Below the pieces are notes generated by a model. The model was not told where the DNA came from. It saw nothing but the letters and a program-made list of their open reading frames with translations, and did not search any database. A program made the translations under genes and the position numbers. This document shows positions 19,761 through 31,750 of a DNA stretch of 64,000 bases, piece after piece. Position 1 is the stretch's first letter; the number at the start of each line of letters is the position of its first letter. Source of the stretch: Monomorium pharaonis (lineage: Eukaryota; Arthropoda; Insecta; Hymenoptera; Formicidae); NCBI RefSeq assembly GCF_013373865.1, contig NC_050472.1, forward strand, positions 13,594,413-13,658,412, written 5' to 3'.

Positions 19761-20732
19761 ATTATAATGGCAAACCAATCTTGACCACTGCTGCATTTCT
19801 GCAATCATACTATGTTTGGCAAATCATGCCAGCAGAAACTAAGCTTAATGAAGACGTAATGGATTGGAATCTATTGAGAAATTGTGGGACACATTTGCTG
19901 GCATGCTGCCGACATACTGCTAACATTTTGCTATCTGGGTACATGGTAAAAGATCGAATGTAAATTTATACAGTGATATCAGATAATTAATGTTTTACAC
20001 TTGTGAGATATTTGTGTAATAAGACATAATATAACGCAACAAGATTTTAATAGTAAGATGCGTTGAAAAAGTGATGCGCAAAAGAAGCAAGAGGCCGCTT
20101 TTATATATAGTAAAAAATATTGAGGAAATACTGATGCGTCGACAGTGTCTTTGCCAAAACTAGGTATTATCTCAATTATTATTTCTTTGTTATCAATACA
20201 CGTTACACATAATGAATTTAAATGTAAGAGGTTCCAAGAATAATTATTCTTAGAATATGGGCAAGGTGTACTTAACGAGCACAGGTGTTTGGATTCAGCC
20301 TTGGTGAATCAAACATTGTAGAATCAAGTGTCGAACAAAATTATATAATGACGTCGCGCGCAGCGCACCTGCCTGTTTTTAAAAATATTTCGTGATAATA
20401 ATTAGACGTATATACAAATGAATTGTATTCGTATTTATCATGATTAAACAGACAAAAATTGCATCGCTCTTTTGATAGGGTATATATATCGCAGACATGA
20501 ATAAATTTTTGGTGTATCGCGTTACCAAGATCTAACAAAGGAATTAATTCCGTTTACGAGGTAAGAATTTATTTCGAAAAAAATCGTTTACTTTGATAGC
20601 ATTTTTTTACAATTAAAAGTAGAATTAACATAAGATCGAGATGTACAACATAAGGCTATATTACTTAATAAAACAATACTTAATTATAATTATTGTGTAA
20701 TTTATGTCCGTAATTGCGTGATAAATTTGCAG
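19761..20732. other. Upstream region of the chitinase gene
   Basis: There is no supportable gene. A TATATATA lies at about 20481, and a pyrimidine-poor TTTGCAG sits immediately before the chitinase ATG, which could be an acceptor for a 5'-UTR intron. Promoter elements cannot be fixed by eye. Confidence 0.35.
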
Positions 20733-23083
20733 ATGAATCGTTGGATACTTGTATTTGCGGCGTTAGCTACTTTAGCTTCGGCTGCCGACTTGGAAAGTAA
20801 GTATTGGTGAAGGAAAACAAAAAAAAAGAAAAAATGTGTAGTTCCGTTCATAGAAAGAAGAAAAACACTCCCTGAAAACATTTTGTTTTCAGTAAGAGAC
20901 TTTGAAATCTTTTTCACTTTTTTTTTATTTCTTTCAGAAAAGATCGTATGCTACTTTGGTAGTTGGTCCGTTTATCGACCTCCTGGTGGAAAATTTGACA
21001 TTTCTTATATTCAACCAAATCTTTGTACCCATATGATCTATACTTTTGTCGGAATCAGTACGGAAGGCGATGTCCGGGTTTTGGACTCGTGGCAAGATCT
21101 TCCTGACAATTGGGGCAAGGACGGCTTTGGCAGATTTAATAAACTTCGCGAACAGAGCCCAGAAACTAAAACGCTCATCGCGATCGGTGGATGGAACGAG
21201 GGATCCGCTAAATACTCCGCTGTCGTCAGTAATCCAACTATTCGTACAAAATTTGTCAAGAACGTTGTAAACTTTGTCAAGAAACACAATTTTGATGGTT
21301 TTGATGTCGATTGGGAATACCCGAACCAACGTGGTGGAAAACCGGAGGATGTGCAAAACTATATAAGTCTACTCAAGGAACTCAGAACTGAATTTGATAA
21401 ACATGGACTGCTTCTTACTGCTGCTGTTGCTGCTGCTGAGCCTTCCGCGTCTCAGTCTTATGATATCCCTGCAATGTCCAAGTACTTACATTTTATCAAC
21501 ATTATGGCATACGATCTGCATGGTGCCTGGGAGAAAATAACTGGTCATAATGCTCCGCTTTACCCACGTAAAGACGAATCTGGAAACGATCTTAAACTTA
21601 ATGTCGTGAGTATTCCCTTCCTTCTCTTTTGGACGAATGTCTTGTCGACAATTACTACGTTTAGAAGACGCGAAAGAAAACAATTTTTTTTCTGTGTAGG
21701 ACGCATGCGTACACTATTGGTTAGATAAGGGTTGTCCACCTGAGAAACTGGTTCTTGGAGTGCCACTCTACGGTAGAAGCTTTACTCTCGCCGACAAGAA
21801 TCAAAACGGTCTTGGAGCCCCTACTACCGGACCTGGTACTGCCGGACCATATACTCGTGAAGGTGGAATGCTCGGATATAATGAAATTTGTGAATTCTTT
21901 AAGCAAGGTGGCTGGACCGTTGTTCGTCAAGAAGAACATCGTGCTCCGTATGCTTATAAAGGCGATCAATGGGTTGGCTATGACGATGTAACGTAAGTGT
22001 TGTTTATCGTTGACTCTTCTATCTCTTTTATATTTTTTGTATCGCACTTTTTAATATAATTTTTAATAATGCTGTGCACTGCTTCTTTTTCTTAATCCTT
22101 TAATGCTGATATATTGAATCAAAAAAGATTAAATTGTTCCACTATACTCTACAAATAAGGAGAACTTGCTAGGTAAAAAACACAAATTGTAACAAAACTT
22201 TAATAGTTTGCGTTTATATTTTAATTTCGACAATTTTTTATTTTTGTGGCAATTTTTATTCTAAAACTTTATTATTAAAACAATTCTATTTTACTCAAAA
22301 AATTAATTATTTAAAAATGTATTAATTTTTAATGCTTTTTTGCGCTTAAATAACTTTTTTTTAATGAATATGGGACAGTATCAGAATTTAAATGCTTGAT
22401 AAGCGAATATCTTATGCTACACTATACCATGGAATTTTAGTTTTATTGCACTGGTTTATGACAGACAATAAAATCTTTTTTGTTAATTATTGTTAAATAA
22501 TTGCTTACCTACACCTAATATGTATTTTATGTGTAAATTCAAGAGGTCATTCTTTACACTACTATTAAGGTTTGATTACGATTTATCCCATGTGGAAAAT
22601 TCTCCTTATAAGAATAGTAAAAATAGTAACATGTGGCAATAATGTAATCATTTCGTGCGCATCCATAGTTCTCTTACCGAAAAGACCGCTTACATCAACT
22701 CTTTGGGTCTTGGTGGCGCGATGTTGTGGAGTATCGAGACTGATGACTTTTTCGGAAATTGTGGTGAAAAGTATCCTCTCTTAAAAACATTGAATGCCGG
22801 ACTGAGGGGAAGTATCCCAGTAGAACCACCCAAGCCGACAGAGCAACCTCCTCAAACGACAGAATCATCGCAAACACCGCAACCACCTGTAACTGCGCCT
22901 CCCACGGATATTTGCAAGAAAGACGGCTATGTCCGCGATGAACAAGATTGCAGCATATTTTACTTATGCCATAATGTTAACGGTGTATACAAAGTAGAAA
23001 AATTTAATTGCTCAAGTGGATTAGCCTTCGATCCAGAAATCAATGGTTGTAATTACAAACATCTCGTTCCTGGCTGCAATTAA
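20733..23083 (+). CDS. Chitinase, glycoside hydrolase family 18 with chitin-binding domain
   Basis: Secreted endochitinase that hydrolyses beta-1,4 GlcNAc links of cuticle or peritrophic chitin. Four exons with GT-AG introns: 20733-20796, 20938-21605, 21700-21992 and 22669-23083, giving 479 residues. Residues 1-18 form a signal peptide (MNRWILVFAALATLASA). The GH18 barrel follows, with TLIAIGGWN, the catalytic FDGFDVDWEYP (Glu present), NIMAYDLHGAW and a GAMLWSIETDDF strand at the end. A Pro/Thr-rich linker leads to a six-Cys CBM14 (peritrophin-A) domain from ICKKDGY to PGCN. The layout signal-GH18-linker-CBM14 at this length fits single-domain insect chitinases. All phases agree and no break is seen, so it is probably functional. 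Intron 3 (about 680 bp) is AT-rich without a recognised insert. An unrelated element begins 133 bp after the stop. Confidence 0.93.
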
Positions 23084-23215
23084 TTATAATGGATGATAAA
23101 TGATGTCAATAATAATATTATACTCTTTTAGAATACCATTTTTTTACTTTTTATCCATGAAACATAATAAGCAAATGTATTTTGAATATTATATCTTACG
23201 TAAATAATATAATAA

Positions 23216-24852
23216 CATAGGCACACAAAAAATAAAAAATTATCTGAACAGAATACTCCACGAGGCTATCTTTATGTATTTTGACGTGTTGGATACGAAT
23301 CTGGTGTCAGAATTGCCCCATCACTCACTATTTCTTTTTTTTTATATAAAAAAGGTAGCTTAAAAACCTTAAAAATTGCAATAATTGCTTCGTACGCGGA
23401 AAATGGTGAGTGATAGCGCAATTCTAACACCAGATTTGTGTTTAGCGGCTCATATGTATTATGAGTCGTTGAACACAAATCCGGTGTCAGAATTACCCCA
23501 TCACACCATTTAAAATTATTACAATTTTCAAGGTATTTTAGGCCATTTTCTTCGATTAAAAAAATGGTGGGTGATAAAGCAATTTTGACCGGATTTGTGT
23601 TCAACATGCCAAAATACATAAATATAACTTAGTGGAGTATTTTGTTCAGATAACTTTTTATTTTTTCCCACATAGAAACGAAACCTCCAATGGACGTCTG
23701 TCATGGAAGTTTAAAACTTTCAGTGGACGTCCATTGGACATTCAGTACAGAATCATTGAAAATCCATAGTTTCGCATTGCTCCATAAAGTTTCTATCAAC
23801 GATCAACGTCTAGTAGACATTCTTGACGACGTCCAATAGACGTCCATTGGACGTCTATTGGACGTCGTCAAGGATGTCTACTAGACGTTGATCGTTGATA
23901 GAAACTTCATGGAGCCTCGATGGACATCTGACAGATATTTTGTGGAACATTACGTATAAAAAAATATATTCTTAACAAAATGCAAAAGTGCCTTTATTTA
24001 AGAATATTTTATATTTAAAATAGCGTTGAGTATAAATATTTTTTAATTAAATGTATTATTATGTTTTCTATAAATATTTTTTTAAACATATCATTTTTCT
24101 TAAATAAAAGTTTTTATTTCGTTCTTCTCATTTTTATCAATCTTTTTTACAGACTGATATAGTTCGTCAGTCTTGTGTATATGTCGATGGCGAAATCTTA
24201 CTTCCTTCTGCGCTCTTGACGAGCCCCTTTTATTCACCTAAAAAGTGCATTTTATTCACAAGAAACACACCACGTAGCGGTGGGTAGTAAAGGTTTCACA
24301 TAGTCTCGGTAGATGATTGACATTTTGTGGATCATTAGTAAAGGAGCCTCGATTCCACAAAACGTCCGTCAGTCATCCATCGAAGCTCCGTGAAGCCTCT
24401 ACTAATAATCCACGAAACGTCCATCAGTCGTCATCAAGACTTCGTGAAGCCCCTACCAATGATCCATGAAACATCCATCAGTCAATCGAGACTCCGTCAA
24501 ATCTCTATTAATTATCCGCGTAACACGTATAGTAGATATCTTTTAAGATGTTTGACAGAAATTTATTATAGAGGTAAGATGAATAATCTATCTGACTGTC
24601 ACCATGGAAATAAATATCCCATAGAGCTATGGAAGTTTAGCGGATTTCTAATCTACTTTCTAATCGGACGTCTATCTAACTTCCATCATGGAAGTAAACA
24701 TCCAATGGAGCCATAGAAGTTTACTGGATCTCCAATGGACATCCGTCTGACTTCCATCATGGACATGAACGACCCATGGATCTATGGAGGTTTAATGGAC
24801 GTCCATTAGACGTCCACTGAATGCCAATTTCTTTGTGGGTTGTATGCTTGTG
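23216..24852. mobile_element. Element T3, small relative of T1, split by element X
   Basis: The left end is CATAGGCACACAAAAAA. The right end lies beyond the nested element X and reads GTATGCTTGTG. TAA flanks both sides (23213-23215, 24853-24855). Subterminal sequence has ACTTATTTTTT/CTGAACA and CTCCAC inverted repeats, and the interior repeats ATCTGGTGTCAGAATT in both orientations, as in T1 and T2. Without X it is about 464 bp and has no gene. Confidence 0.7.
23667..24839. mobile_element. Element X, non-autonomous, nested in T3
   Basis: The ends are CCCACATAGAAACGAAACC and, inward from the right, CCCACAAAGAAATTGGCA, with a TT duplication on each side. The arms consist of GGACGTCCATTGGACGTC-like self-complementary motifs. 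It has the same two end types as Y (27655-31750). There is no gene. Confidence 0.75.
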
Positions 24853-25378
24853 TAATCATAAATAAATTATGTAATTTATATAATCAAATATAAACTTGAT
24901 TCTTTACATTTTTTTCTTCATAATAATATGTAACATTTGTTTAATTATATGTGTGTTAATAATTCCAATATCTTATAAAAATCATTATGTCATACACATT
25001 TAAATAATTATTATTACGATAAAGCAACATACATGGTAAAGCTGTTGTGTAATTGTAAGTATATGAAATCCTGTAAATCTATTTTAACTAGAGTTGGATA
25101 ATAAATAAATTAAAAAGTTAACATCCCCTAAGAGCAAAAAGTCGACTTTATGTCAATTACATTGTAACTGTGACCTGATGTAAAGTCGACTTTTTTAAAG
25201 ACGAAAGTCGACTTAGCCGACTTGAAGTCGGCGAATATCCCAAGAAACGCCGACTAAAAGTCGACTTTCCATCGTGGCGAAAAGTCGACTTTCCGTCAAT
25301 TTTAAACGTCAGATTTCAATTAACTTTCTATGCTGGGCTGCTATTCCGTAACCACTTACTGACAACTATCGATGTTAA
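24853..25378. repeat. Region with clustered GTCGACTTT motifs
   Basis: From 25128 to 25300 the motif AAAGTCGACTTT or halves of it occurs about seven times; similar motifs lie at 32028-32085. A segment at 25340-25378 (GCTATTCCGTAACCACTTAC) is inverted at about 27165-27207 on the other side of P1. The rest is AT-rich without a gene. Confidence 0.5.
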
Positions 25379-25703
25379 CCCAGGTAGCAAGGTGACGTTA
25401 ATACGACGTCAATAATTCGTCATTTAAGGTCGCAGACGTCATGTTACCAAATTAAGACGTAATAGTAACGTCATTTTTTAACCTATTAATTACGTCAGTC
25501 ATTTATCCATCCTACAACGTATTTCCGACGTCATATTCTTGACTAATTAATAACGTCAGTTAATTGATCATTTTACGACGTATTAATAAGATTTTATTAG
25601 TGACTAATTACTGACATTAACTATAATTCTTTGTCATAATTGGCGATTTGACCTCAAATGACAAATTATTGAGGTCTAGTGGACAACACCTTGCTACCTA
25701 TAA

Positions 25704-26340
25704 CTATTAATCATTATTTAAAGATTGGTTAATAAACAACATTATTAAAATTAATATAATATTTTATATAATTAATACTATCAATATTTTAGAATCATCC
25801 TAGACAGCACATAATATTTATGATAAATATTTATTAATATTTATTAATATTTATTTTTTCAAAATATTATATAAATATTTTACACATATTTTATATATAC
25901 AAAGAAAAAAATCTTTATTCAACATATTAAAATATAGATTAAATATTTTATATAATATTTATGATAAATAAAAGATAAAGATTTGTATAAGTAATATTTT
26001 GTAAATATTTATAAATATTTCATAAATATTTTTATAATATTTATGATAAATCTTTATGATTTGTCAAATCTAAGACCACAAAAATATTTATAAAATATTT
26101 GGATAAATGTTTATAAAATATTTAAATAAATATTATAAATATTTTATAAATATTTTATAAATATTGCGTTTTGTCTGAGGTATAATTTAGCTTTATCAAA
26201 AGAACAGAGTAAAAACATATTTGTATAAGTTATTCCCCATGTTATTTTGCATATGTAAAAATCAGGAAAAAAACTGTAAATTTATATTTATTTATAAAAA
26301 TATTAGTTAACTACAAGTTTCATGTTTCTCGCATCTATTG
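25704..26340. other. AT-rich interior of P1
   Basis: Dense AAATATTTATAAATATT motifs fill most of this part. The stretch from about 26180 is shared, inverted, with P2 at 28400-28560. No gene is seen. Confidence 0.4.
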
Positions 26341-26409
26341 AACTGATCTATAACAAATATGTATTCATGATCATCAAGTGTTCATGGATCATCACAAAGG
26401 GCTAGGTAG

Positions 26410-26475
26410 TGTACGATCTTCGAAGTCAAGCAACGTCGACGACGGTTCAGAGTTGGATGGGTGACCGCGGAAGTT
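26410..26475 (+). ncRNA. 5S-rRNA-like module inside P1
   Basis: The segment contains GAAGTCAAGCAACGTCG followed after a spacer by TTGGATGGGTGACCGC. These match the box A and the intermediate element/box C of the internal promoter of eukaryotic 5S rRNA genes (established knowledge). The 5' third and the 3' end of a true 5S rRNA are not recognisable, so this is a 5S-derived module like those of SINE3 elements. A related copy lies inverted at 28272-28330. Confidence 0.65.
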
Positions 26476-26713
26476 AGGCAATTCCAAATGTGACTATGGT
26501 GTGGTGGGTCGTGATGCTTGTTGAGAAACAACGTAGATTTTTTTTTTACATTATAATTATGTTATTTCGATATTTTCATAATGCAAGTACTCCATATATA
26601 GGACATGTACCCGAAATATTTTCTAAAACGTCAAAATAACGGCTTTTACTATCTGGGATAGTCATAAAAATGACATTAAAATGTCGTCTTTATTAATTGT
26701 AATCTAAAAACCT

Positions 26714-26854
26714 CCCAGTGAGAAATAGTACATCGAATCGACATCGATTCGACGTCGAAATCATCGAATCGACATCGATTCGACGTCGAAATCATCATTT
26801 CGATGTCGATTCGACGTCAAATTGATGTCGAATTCATTATCGTTTCTCACTGGG
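26714..26854. mobile_element. CCCAG MITE, copy 3, in P1
   Basis: The ends are CCCAGTGAGAAA and TTTCTCACTGGG with CT flanking on both sides. It carries one extra internal repeat of about 30 bp relative to copies 1 and 2 (141 against 110 bp). Confidence 0.8.
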
Positions 26855-27211
26855 CTATGTTTTGACATAAAAATAACAATAAAATACCGTCAAATGTACG
26901 ATACTAGCTTCTTGAAAATGACGTCAATAATATGAAAATAATGACGTATTTTTGACGTCAATATATGACGTCGTTAAGATGAGACAAATGTACATCAGTT
27001 TTACGACATTTAGACGTCATTTTATCTCGACATTATGACGTCTAATTCGTCATAAAATGACCAAAAAATGCCGTCAATTAGACGTCACCTTGCTACCTAG
27101 GAAGTGTCTTTGCGCACGTATTTTGATATATGAAAAAATACTTAACGTCACTTAACGCAACGACACTTAACGACATCGATAGTTGTCGGTAAGTGATTAC
27201 GGAATAGCACG

Positions 27212-27527
27212 CCTGTAGGAAAAAATTATGCATAAATTACTGCACAAAAAATTGCATATTTTTCTGCATAAATTTTTGCAGTTTTTACAGATTTTTGTAC
27301 AAAGTTTTTGCCTTCAGAATTTTTCTGTAGAAAATTTTGCAGAATTTTATGTAATTTTTTCTGAAGGCAAAAAGTTTCAGAAAGGATTCATAAAATTCTA
27401 CAAAATATTCTGCAGAAAAATTCAAAAGGCAAAAACTTTGTATAAAAATCTGTAAAAACTGTAAAAACTTATGCACAAAAATATGCAATTTTTTGTGTAG
27501 TAATTTTTGCATAATTTTTTCCTACGT
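27212..27527. mobile_element. Palindromic ~316-bp MITE
   Basis: The ends TGTAGGAAAAAATTATGCA and TGCATAATTTTTTCCTACG are inverted repeats, and pairing continues almost to the centre through TTTTTGCAG/CTGTAAAAA blocks. Open frames across it on both strands are mirror images of each other and not genes. Confidence 0.75.
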
Positions 27528-27772
27528 GGTACCCCAGGTCGAAAACGCGGAAATTTTTGATAAAAGTATACTTTTAAGGTTATGAGCAGATGTTTAACTC
27601 GTCCTGTCAAATATGAGGAAAAGTTTTCGGGAATTATCGAAACGTCAGAGAAATCCCACATAAAAATTGGCATCCGGTGGATGTCCAATGAACGTCCATT
27701 AAACCTCCATAGATCCATGGGACGTCTATGTCCATGGTGGAAATCAGTGGACGTCCATTAAAGGTCTAGTAA

Positions 27773-29030
27773 CCTACACAGCACACTTTATCCTAGGGAT
27801 GTCCCTGGGATGTCATTTTGGGATATCGTTGGATATCCGTGGGCCGTCTGCGATATCCAAGGAATATCCAAGGGATGCACAAATGTCCACCGATTTGACA
27901 TCCTGTAGATATCTCAAACGATATCCAGAGGATGTCCAAGGAATTTCCTGAGATATCGTAATATACTAGTGAAAAAATTTGTCAGAATTTTTAAAATTTT
28001 TTTTAGGATTTTTGATAAATATTCTGATTTTTTATAAGAATTGCAACGTTTCTCGGAAAAACTTTAGAAATGAAAAATTTTGATTAATTTAGAAAATTTT
28101 TGAATATTTCTAAGTATTTTTGAGAGTTTCTAAGAATTGAAAACAACTTGAACAAAAAATAAAAAATTCTAATTATTTTTACGGTAATCTTGTAAGAGGA
28201 AGAATAACAACATGTTTCAGTCAAGCCACAGTCGTACCCGTTAAAGCATGTTTAATCTCTATATCTGAAAAAACGGTCACCCATCCAAGTGTCAACCATC
28301 GTCAACGTTGCCTGACTTTGAAGACCGTACGCATCCTAACGCCATGTGATAATCCATGAACACTTCTTGTCTATGCATACATATTTGTTATAGATCATTA
28401 CAATAGATGTTATAAGAAGGATGAAATATGTATAGTTAACTTATATTTTTATGAATAAATATGAAGTTTTAGTTTTTTATTCATTTTTACATATGCGTGC
28501 AAAATAACATGTGGAATAACTTATTAAAAAGTTTGTTTTTGGTCTGTTTGTATAAAATCAAAAAAAATTTTTAATGACATTTTTTATAATTTTTTAGTAT
28601 TATTAATATATACCACATTGTTTCGATAAGTGTACTTTCTTTATGTTCTGTTTTAATAATGTACGTTTCTTAAAGATTTAATTAACGCTTTTGTCACTCT
28701 TTTATTACATTATAATTCACTTTTCCTTTATACTTGATTTACGCTCTATTAATTGTAGAGATAAAAGATATGATGGGATATTATCTGGATGTAATAGGAT
28801 ATCGTAAGATATTATAGAATATCTTACAATATCTTATAATATTTTAAGATATTTTTGGGGGATATCAAAATATATTAATGGGATATCATATGATATCTTA
28901 ATATATTTTACGATATTTTAAGATATTTTTGTAGGATATCCCGGGAGCTACTCATTGAGATATCCGTGGGATCGCCTTCATCTGTCTGGGATAATTTGGG
29001 ATATCCTCAGGATAAAATGTGCTGTGTGGG
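27773..29030. mobile_element. Element P2 with internal 5S-like module, nested in Y
   Basis: The ends are CCTACACAGCACACTTTATCC and, inward from the right, CCCACACAGCACATTTTATCC. The flanking duplication is AA. The uninterrupted target can be read in the related arm at about 30690. Subterminal GGATATCC motifs dominate. The centre (about 28220-28560) is related to the centre of P1 in inverse orientation although the ends differ. Confidence 0.75.
28272..28330 (-). ncRNA. 5S-rRNA-like module inside P2
   Basis: On the minus strand it reads CAAAGTCAGGCAACGTTG, a spacer, then CTTGGATGGGTGACCG. The same promoter-box blocks are kept as in the P1 copy, and it lies in the same flanking context (GTGTTCATGGATNATCAC upstream). 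It is more degenerate in between. Confidence 0.6.
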
Positions 29031-29269
29031 AAACTTCCTTAGCTCCATTGGAGGTTTACCTCCATGGCGGAAGTTAGATAGACGTCCATTAGGGATCCAG
29101 TAAACTTCCATGGCTCTATTGGAAATTTACCTTCATGGTGAAAGTTAGATAGACATCCATTAAGGATCCATTAAACATCCATAGCTCTATGGAACATTTA
29201 CTTCCATGATGGAAGTTAGATAGACGTCCATTAGAGATCCATTAAACTTCCATAGCTGTATGGAACATT

Positions 29270-30104
29270 GAGTGAGTCCCAGATGGGCACAGTAATAAAC
29301 GGACACAGCAAGCTGAGTGAAACGGACACAGTAACAAACGGACACAGACTAAACGGACACAGTAATAAACGGACACAGTGCGAAACGGACACAGTAACAA
29401 ACGGACACAGTGCGAAACGGACACAGTAACAAACGGACACAGACCAAACGCGCACAGAGCGAAACGGACACAGACCAAATGCGCACACTGCACATGCGCA
29501 CGGATCAAATGCATACACAGAAAGTCGCAAACCCATGTGATGCAGTGAATGCTTTGCACGCACACACACACACACGGGGGGGGGGGTGCAAGCGGGGCTT
29601 TCGGCCCCCCTCCCGCACCTACCCCGTCCAAGTCGCTAACCTATGTGGACTTTACTCTGCTTGCAATGTACATGGATTGCATTTGGTCCGTGCGCACGTG
29701 CAGTGTGCGCATTTGGTCCGTGTGCATTTGGTCCGTGCGCATTTGGTGTGTGTCCGTTTCGCACTGTGTCCGTTTCGCTCTGTGCGCATTTGGTCTGTGT
29801 TCGTTTGTTACTGTGTCCGTTTCGCACTGTGTCCGTTTCGCTCTGTGCGCATTTGGTCTGTGTCCGTTTGTTACTGTGTCCGTTTGTTACTGTGTCCGTT
29901 TATTACTGTGTCCGTTTGGTCTGTGTCCGTTTGTTACTGTGTCCGTTTCGCACTGTGTCCGTTTCGCTCTGTGCGCATTTGGTCTGTGTCCGTTTGTTAC
30001 TGTGTCCGTTTGTTACTGTGTCCGTTTATTACTGTGTCCGTTTGGTCTGTGTCCGTTTCAGCCTGTTGTGTCCGTTTATTACTGTGCGCATCTGGGACGC
30101 TCCC
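29270..30104. mobile_element. Foldback-like element F
   Basis: The left end is GAGTGAGTCCCAGATG and the right end, inward, is GGGAGCGTCCCAGATGCG. An exact 8-bp duplication GGAACATT flanks it (29262-29269, 30105-30112). The target is a repeat arm of Y, and an uninterrupted copy of that arm (GGAACATTTACTTCCAT at about 29202) gives an empty site. Arms use the AAACGGACACAGTAAC monomer of D and E; the centre (about 29515-29660) has the same hairpin, (CA)n and GTCCAAGTCGC block. Confidence 0.92.
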
Positions 30105-30203
30105 GGAACATTTACTTCAATGGTAGAAGTCAGATAGACGTCCATTAGGTATCCATTAAACTTCCATAGCTGTATGGAACATTTATTTTCATGGTAGAAG
30201 TTA

Positions 30204-31480
30204 CCCAGACAACACGCTTGTCAGAATGAAAACTTTAAGAGAACTTTTTTAAGAAAACATTTAGATATCGTGGAAATAATGTCCAAATGGTAACATTTAT
30301 CAGAGATGTCTACTAAGAAAGGTTTTTGAGATATCTCATGGAAGAGTTTCATTTAAGTTTCTTGAAAATGTTATCCTTATGATATAACTTCCATCATGGA
30401 AGTAAATGTTCCATAGAGCTATGTAAGTTTAATGGATCTTTAATGGACGTCTGTCTAACTTCCATCATGGAAATAATGTTCCATAGAGCTATGGAAGTTT
30501 AGTGGATCCCTAATAAACGTCCATCTAACTTCCACCATGGAAGAAAACATCCAATGGAGCTATGGATGTTTTATAGATCCTTAATGGATGTCTATATAAC
30601 TTCCACCATGGAGGTAAACCTCCAATGGAGTCACGGACGTTTATTGGATCCCTAATGGACGTCTATCTAACTTCCGCCATGGAGGTAAACCTCCAATGGA
30701 GCTAAGAAAGTTTACTAGACCTCTAATGGACGTCCATCTGACTTCCACCATGGACATAGACGTCCCATGGATCTATAGACGTTTAATGGATGTCCATTGG
30801 ACATCCACTGGATGCCAATTTCTATGTGGGCACTAACATCCTGAATAAGAGATTCATTTGATATTTAAAAAAATTATCATAAAGATAATGTTTTTCAAAA
30901 TAACGGTTTGTCTACAATTACTGCGCACAAAAAAATGCACAAAATCTAAATTCATCACATACTGAACAAAAACAGAATAATAAATGTACTATTCAATTTT
31001 TTTTAGAATATATAATGATCTGTATAGTTAACCGTCTAATTAACCATTTGAATGCTTCGAAGTATTAATGCTAAATAAATCGCAATTTCCATCAAATTAT
31101 TAAGGTTATGGAAAAAGATAAATTTAACAATGAAATTAATAAGTAAATAAATTAATGCTATTTATTTTTAATATAATTTGCAAAATTTAATTGCTTTTTA
31201 AAAAAATAATATAATTGCGTCAGTTTATAACATATAGGTATATGTAGACAATAATAAGTACCCATATCGATGAGTCAAATTGGCATAGCATGTAGAGTAC
31301 AAGGTTTGTAATCCTAAGGTCCCGGGTTCAAAACCTACCAGCGGCAAGTAAGAATAAAACAAAATAATATAATTTAAATTTAATTAATTAATAAAAATTT
31401 GTTCTAAATTTAGTATGTACTGTTGATAAAAATTTTTTTTTAAAAATAAAATTTTTATTTTTAATTTTTATTTCGTCAAT
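30204..31480. mobile_element. Element Q2, partial copy with tRNA-like module
   Basis: It starts CCCAGACAACACGCTTGTCA and matches Q1 (45835-52130) over 30204-30385 and again over 30831-31480. The part between is replaced by Y-type repeats ending at 30830. It preserves the uninterrupted sequence GGTAACATTT (30289-30298) into which W inserted in Q1. The right end is missing. Confidence 0.7.
31274..31344 (+). ncRNA. tRNA-like module in Q2
   Basis: TGGCATAGCATGTAGAGTA resembles a D-arm with box A, AAGGTTTGTAATCCT an anticodon arm, and GGTTCAAAACC (31325-31335) matches box B. The acceptor and T stems do not pair well, so this is a tRNA-derived sequence and not a functional tRNA. The same module recurs in Q1 at 51682-51752. 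Confidence 0.55.
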
Positions 31481-31750
31481 CATCTATCGAGGCTCCATGA
31501 AGCCTCTACTAATGATCCACAAAACATCCGTCAGTCATCCATCGAGATTCCATGAAGCCTTTATTAATAATCCACACAACGTCTAATAGACCTCTTTGAC
31601 GTCTAATGGAGGTCTAATAGACGTACGCAATGTGGAACTGTGGATTTCTAATGGCTCTATATTGGACGTCTAATGGACGTCCACTGGAAGTTCAAACTTC
31701 CATGGCAGACGTCTAATAGACGTCTATTGGAGGTTTCATTTCTATGTGGG

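Larger units (their letters stand above)
25379..27101. mobile_element. Element P1 with internal 5S-like module
   Basis: The ends read CCCAGGTAGCAAGGTGACGT and, inward from the right, CCTAGGTAGCAAGGTGACGT, flanked by AA on both sides. GACGTCA-type motifs fill the subterminal parts. A further right-end-like CACCTTGCTACCTA lies at 25687-25700, so an earlier internal end exists. The interior holds a 5S-rRNA-like sequence and a CCCAG MITE. The inverted flanking sequence near 27150 offers an approximate empty site. Confidence 0.65.
27655..31750. mobile_element. Element Y, large non-autonomous element hosting P2, F and Q2
   Basis: The left end is CCCACATAAAAATTGGCATC; the right end, read inward, is CCCACATAGAAATGAAACC. 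AT flanks both sides (27653-27654, 31751-31752). The same two end types close element X. The arms are repeats of ACTTCCATCATGGAAGTAAA and GGACGTCCATT motifs. A further end of the ATTGGCATC type lies internally at 30830, so a second partial copy is included. P2, foldback F and Q2 are nested in it. No gene is seen. Confidence 0.6.

Noticed and set aside
21038..21356. Minus-strand open frames over chitinase exon 2
   Set aside because: Antisense shadows of a well-supported GH18 exon.
27228..27512. Two frames on opposite strands with near-identical proteins (HKLLHKKLHIFLHKF type)
   Set aside because: They are mirror images produced by the palindromic MITE at 27212-27527.
31274..31344. Functional tRNA gene
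   Set aside because: Box B is good but stems pair poorly and the same segment recurs inside a transposon; called tRNA-like instead.
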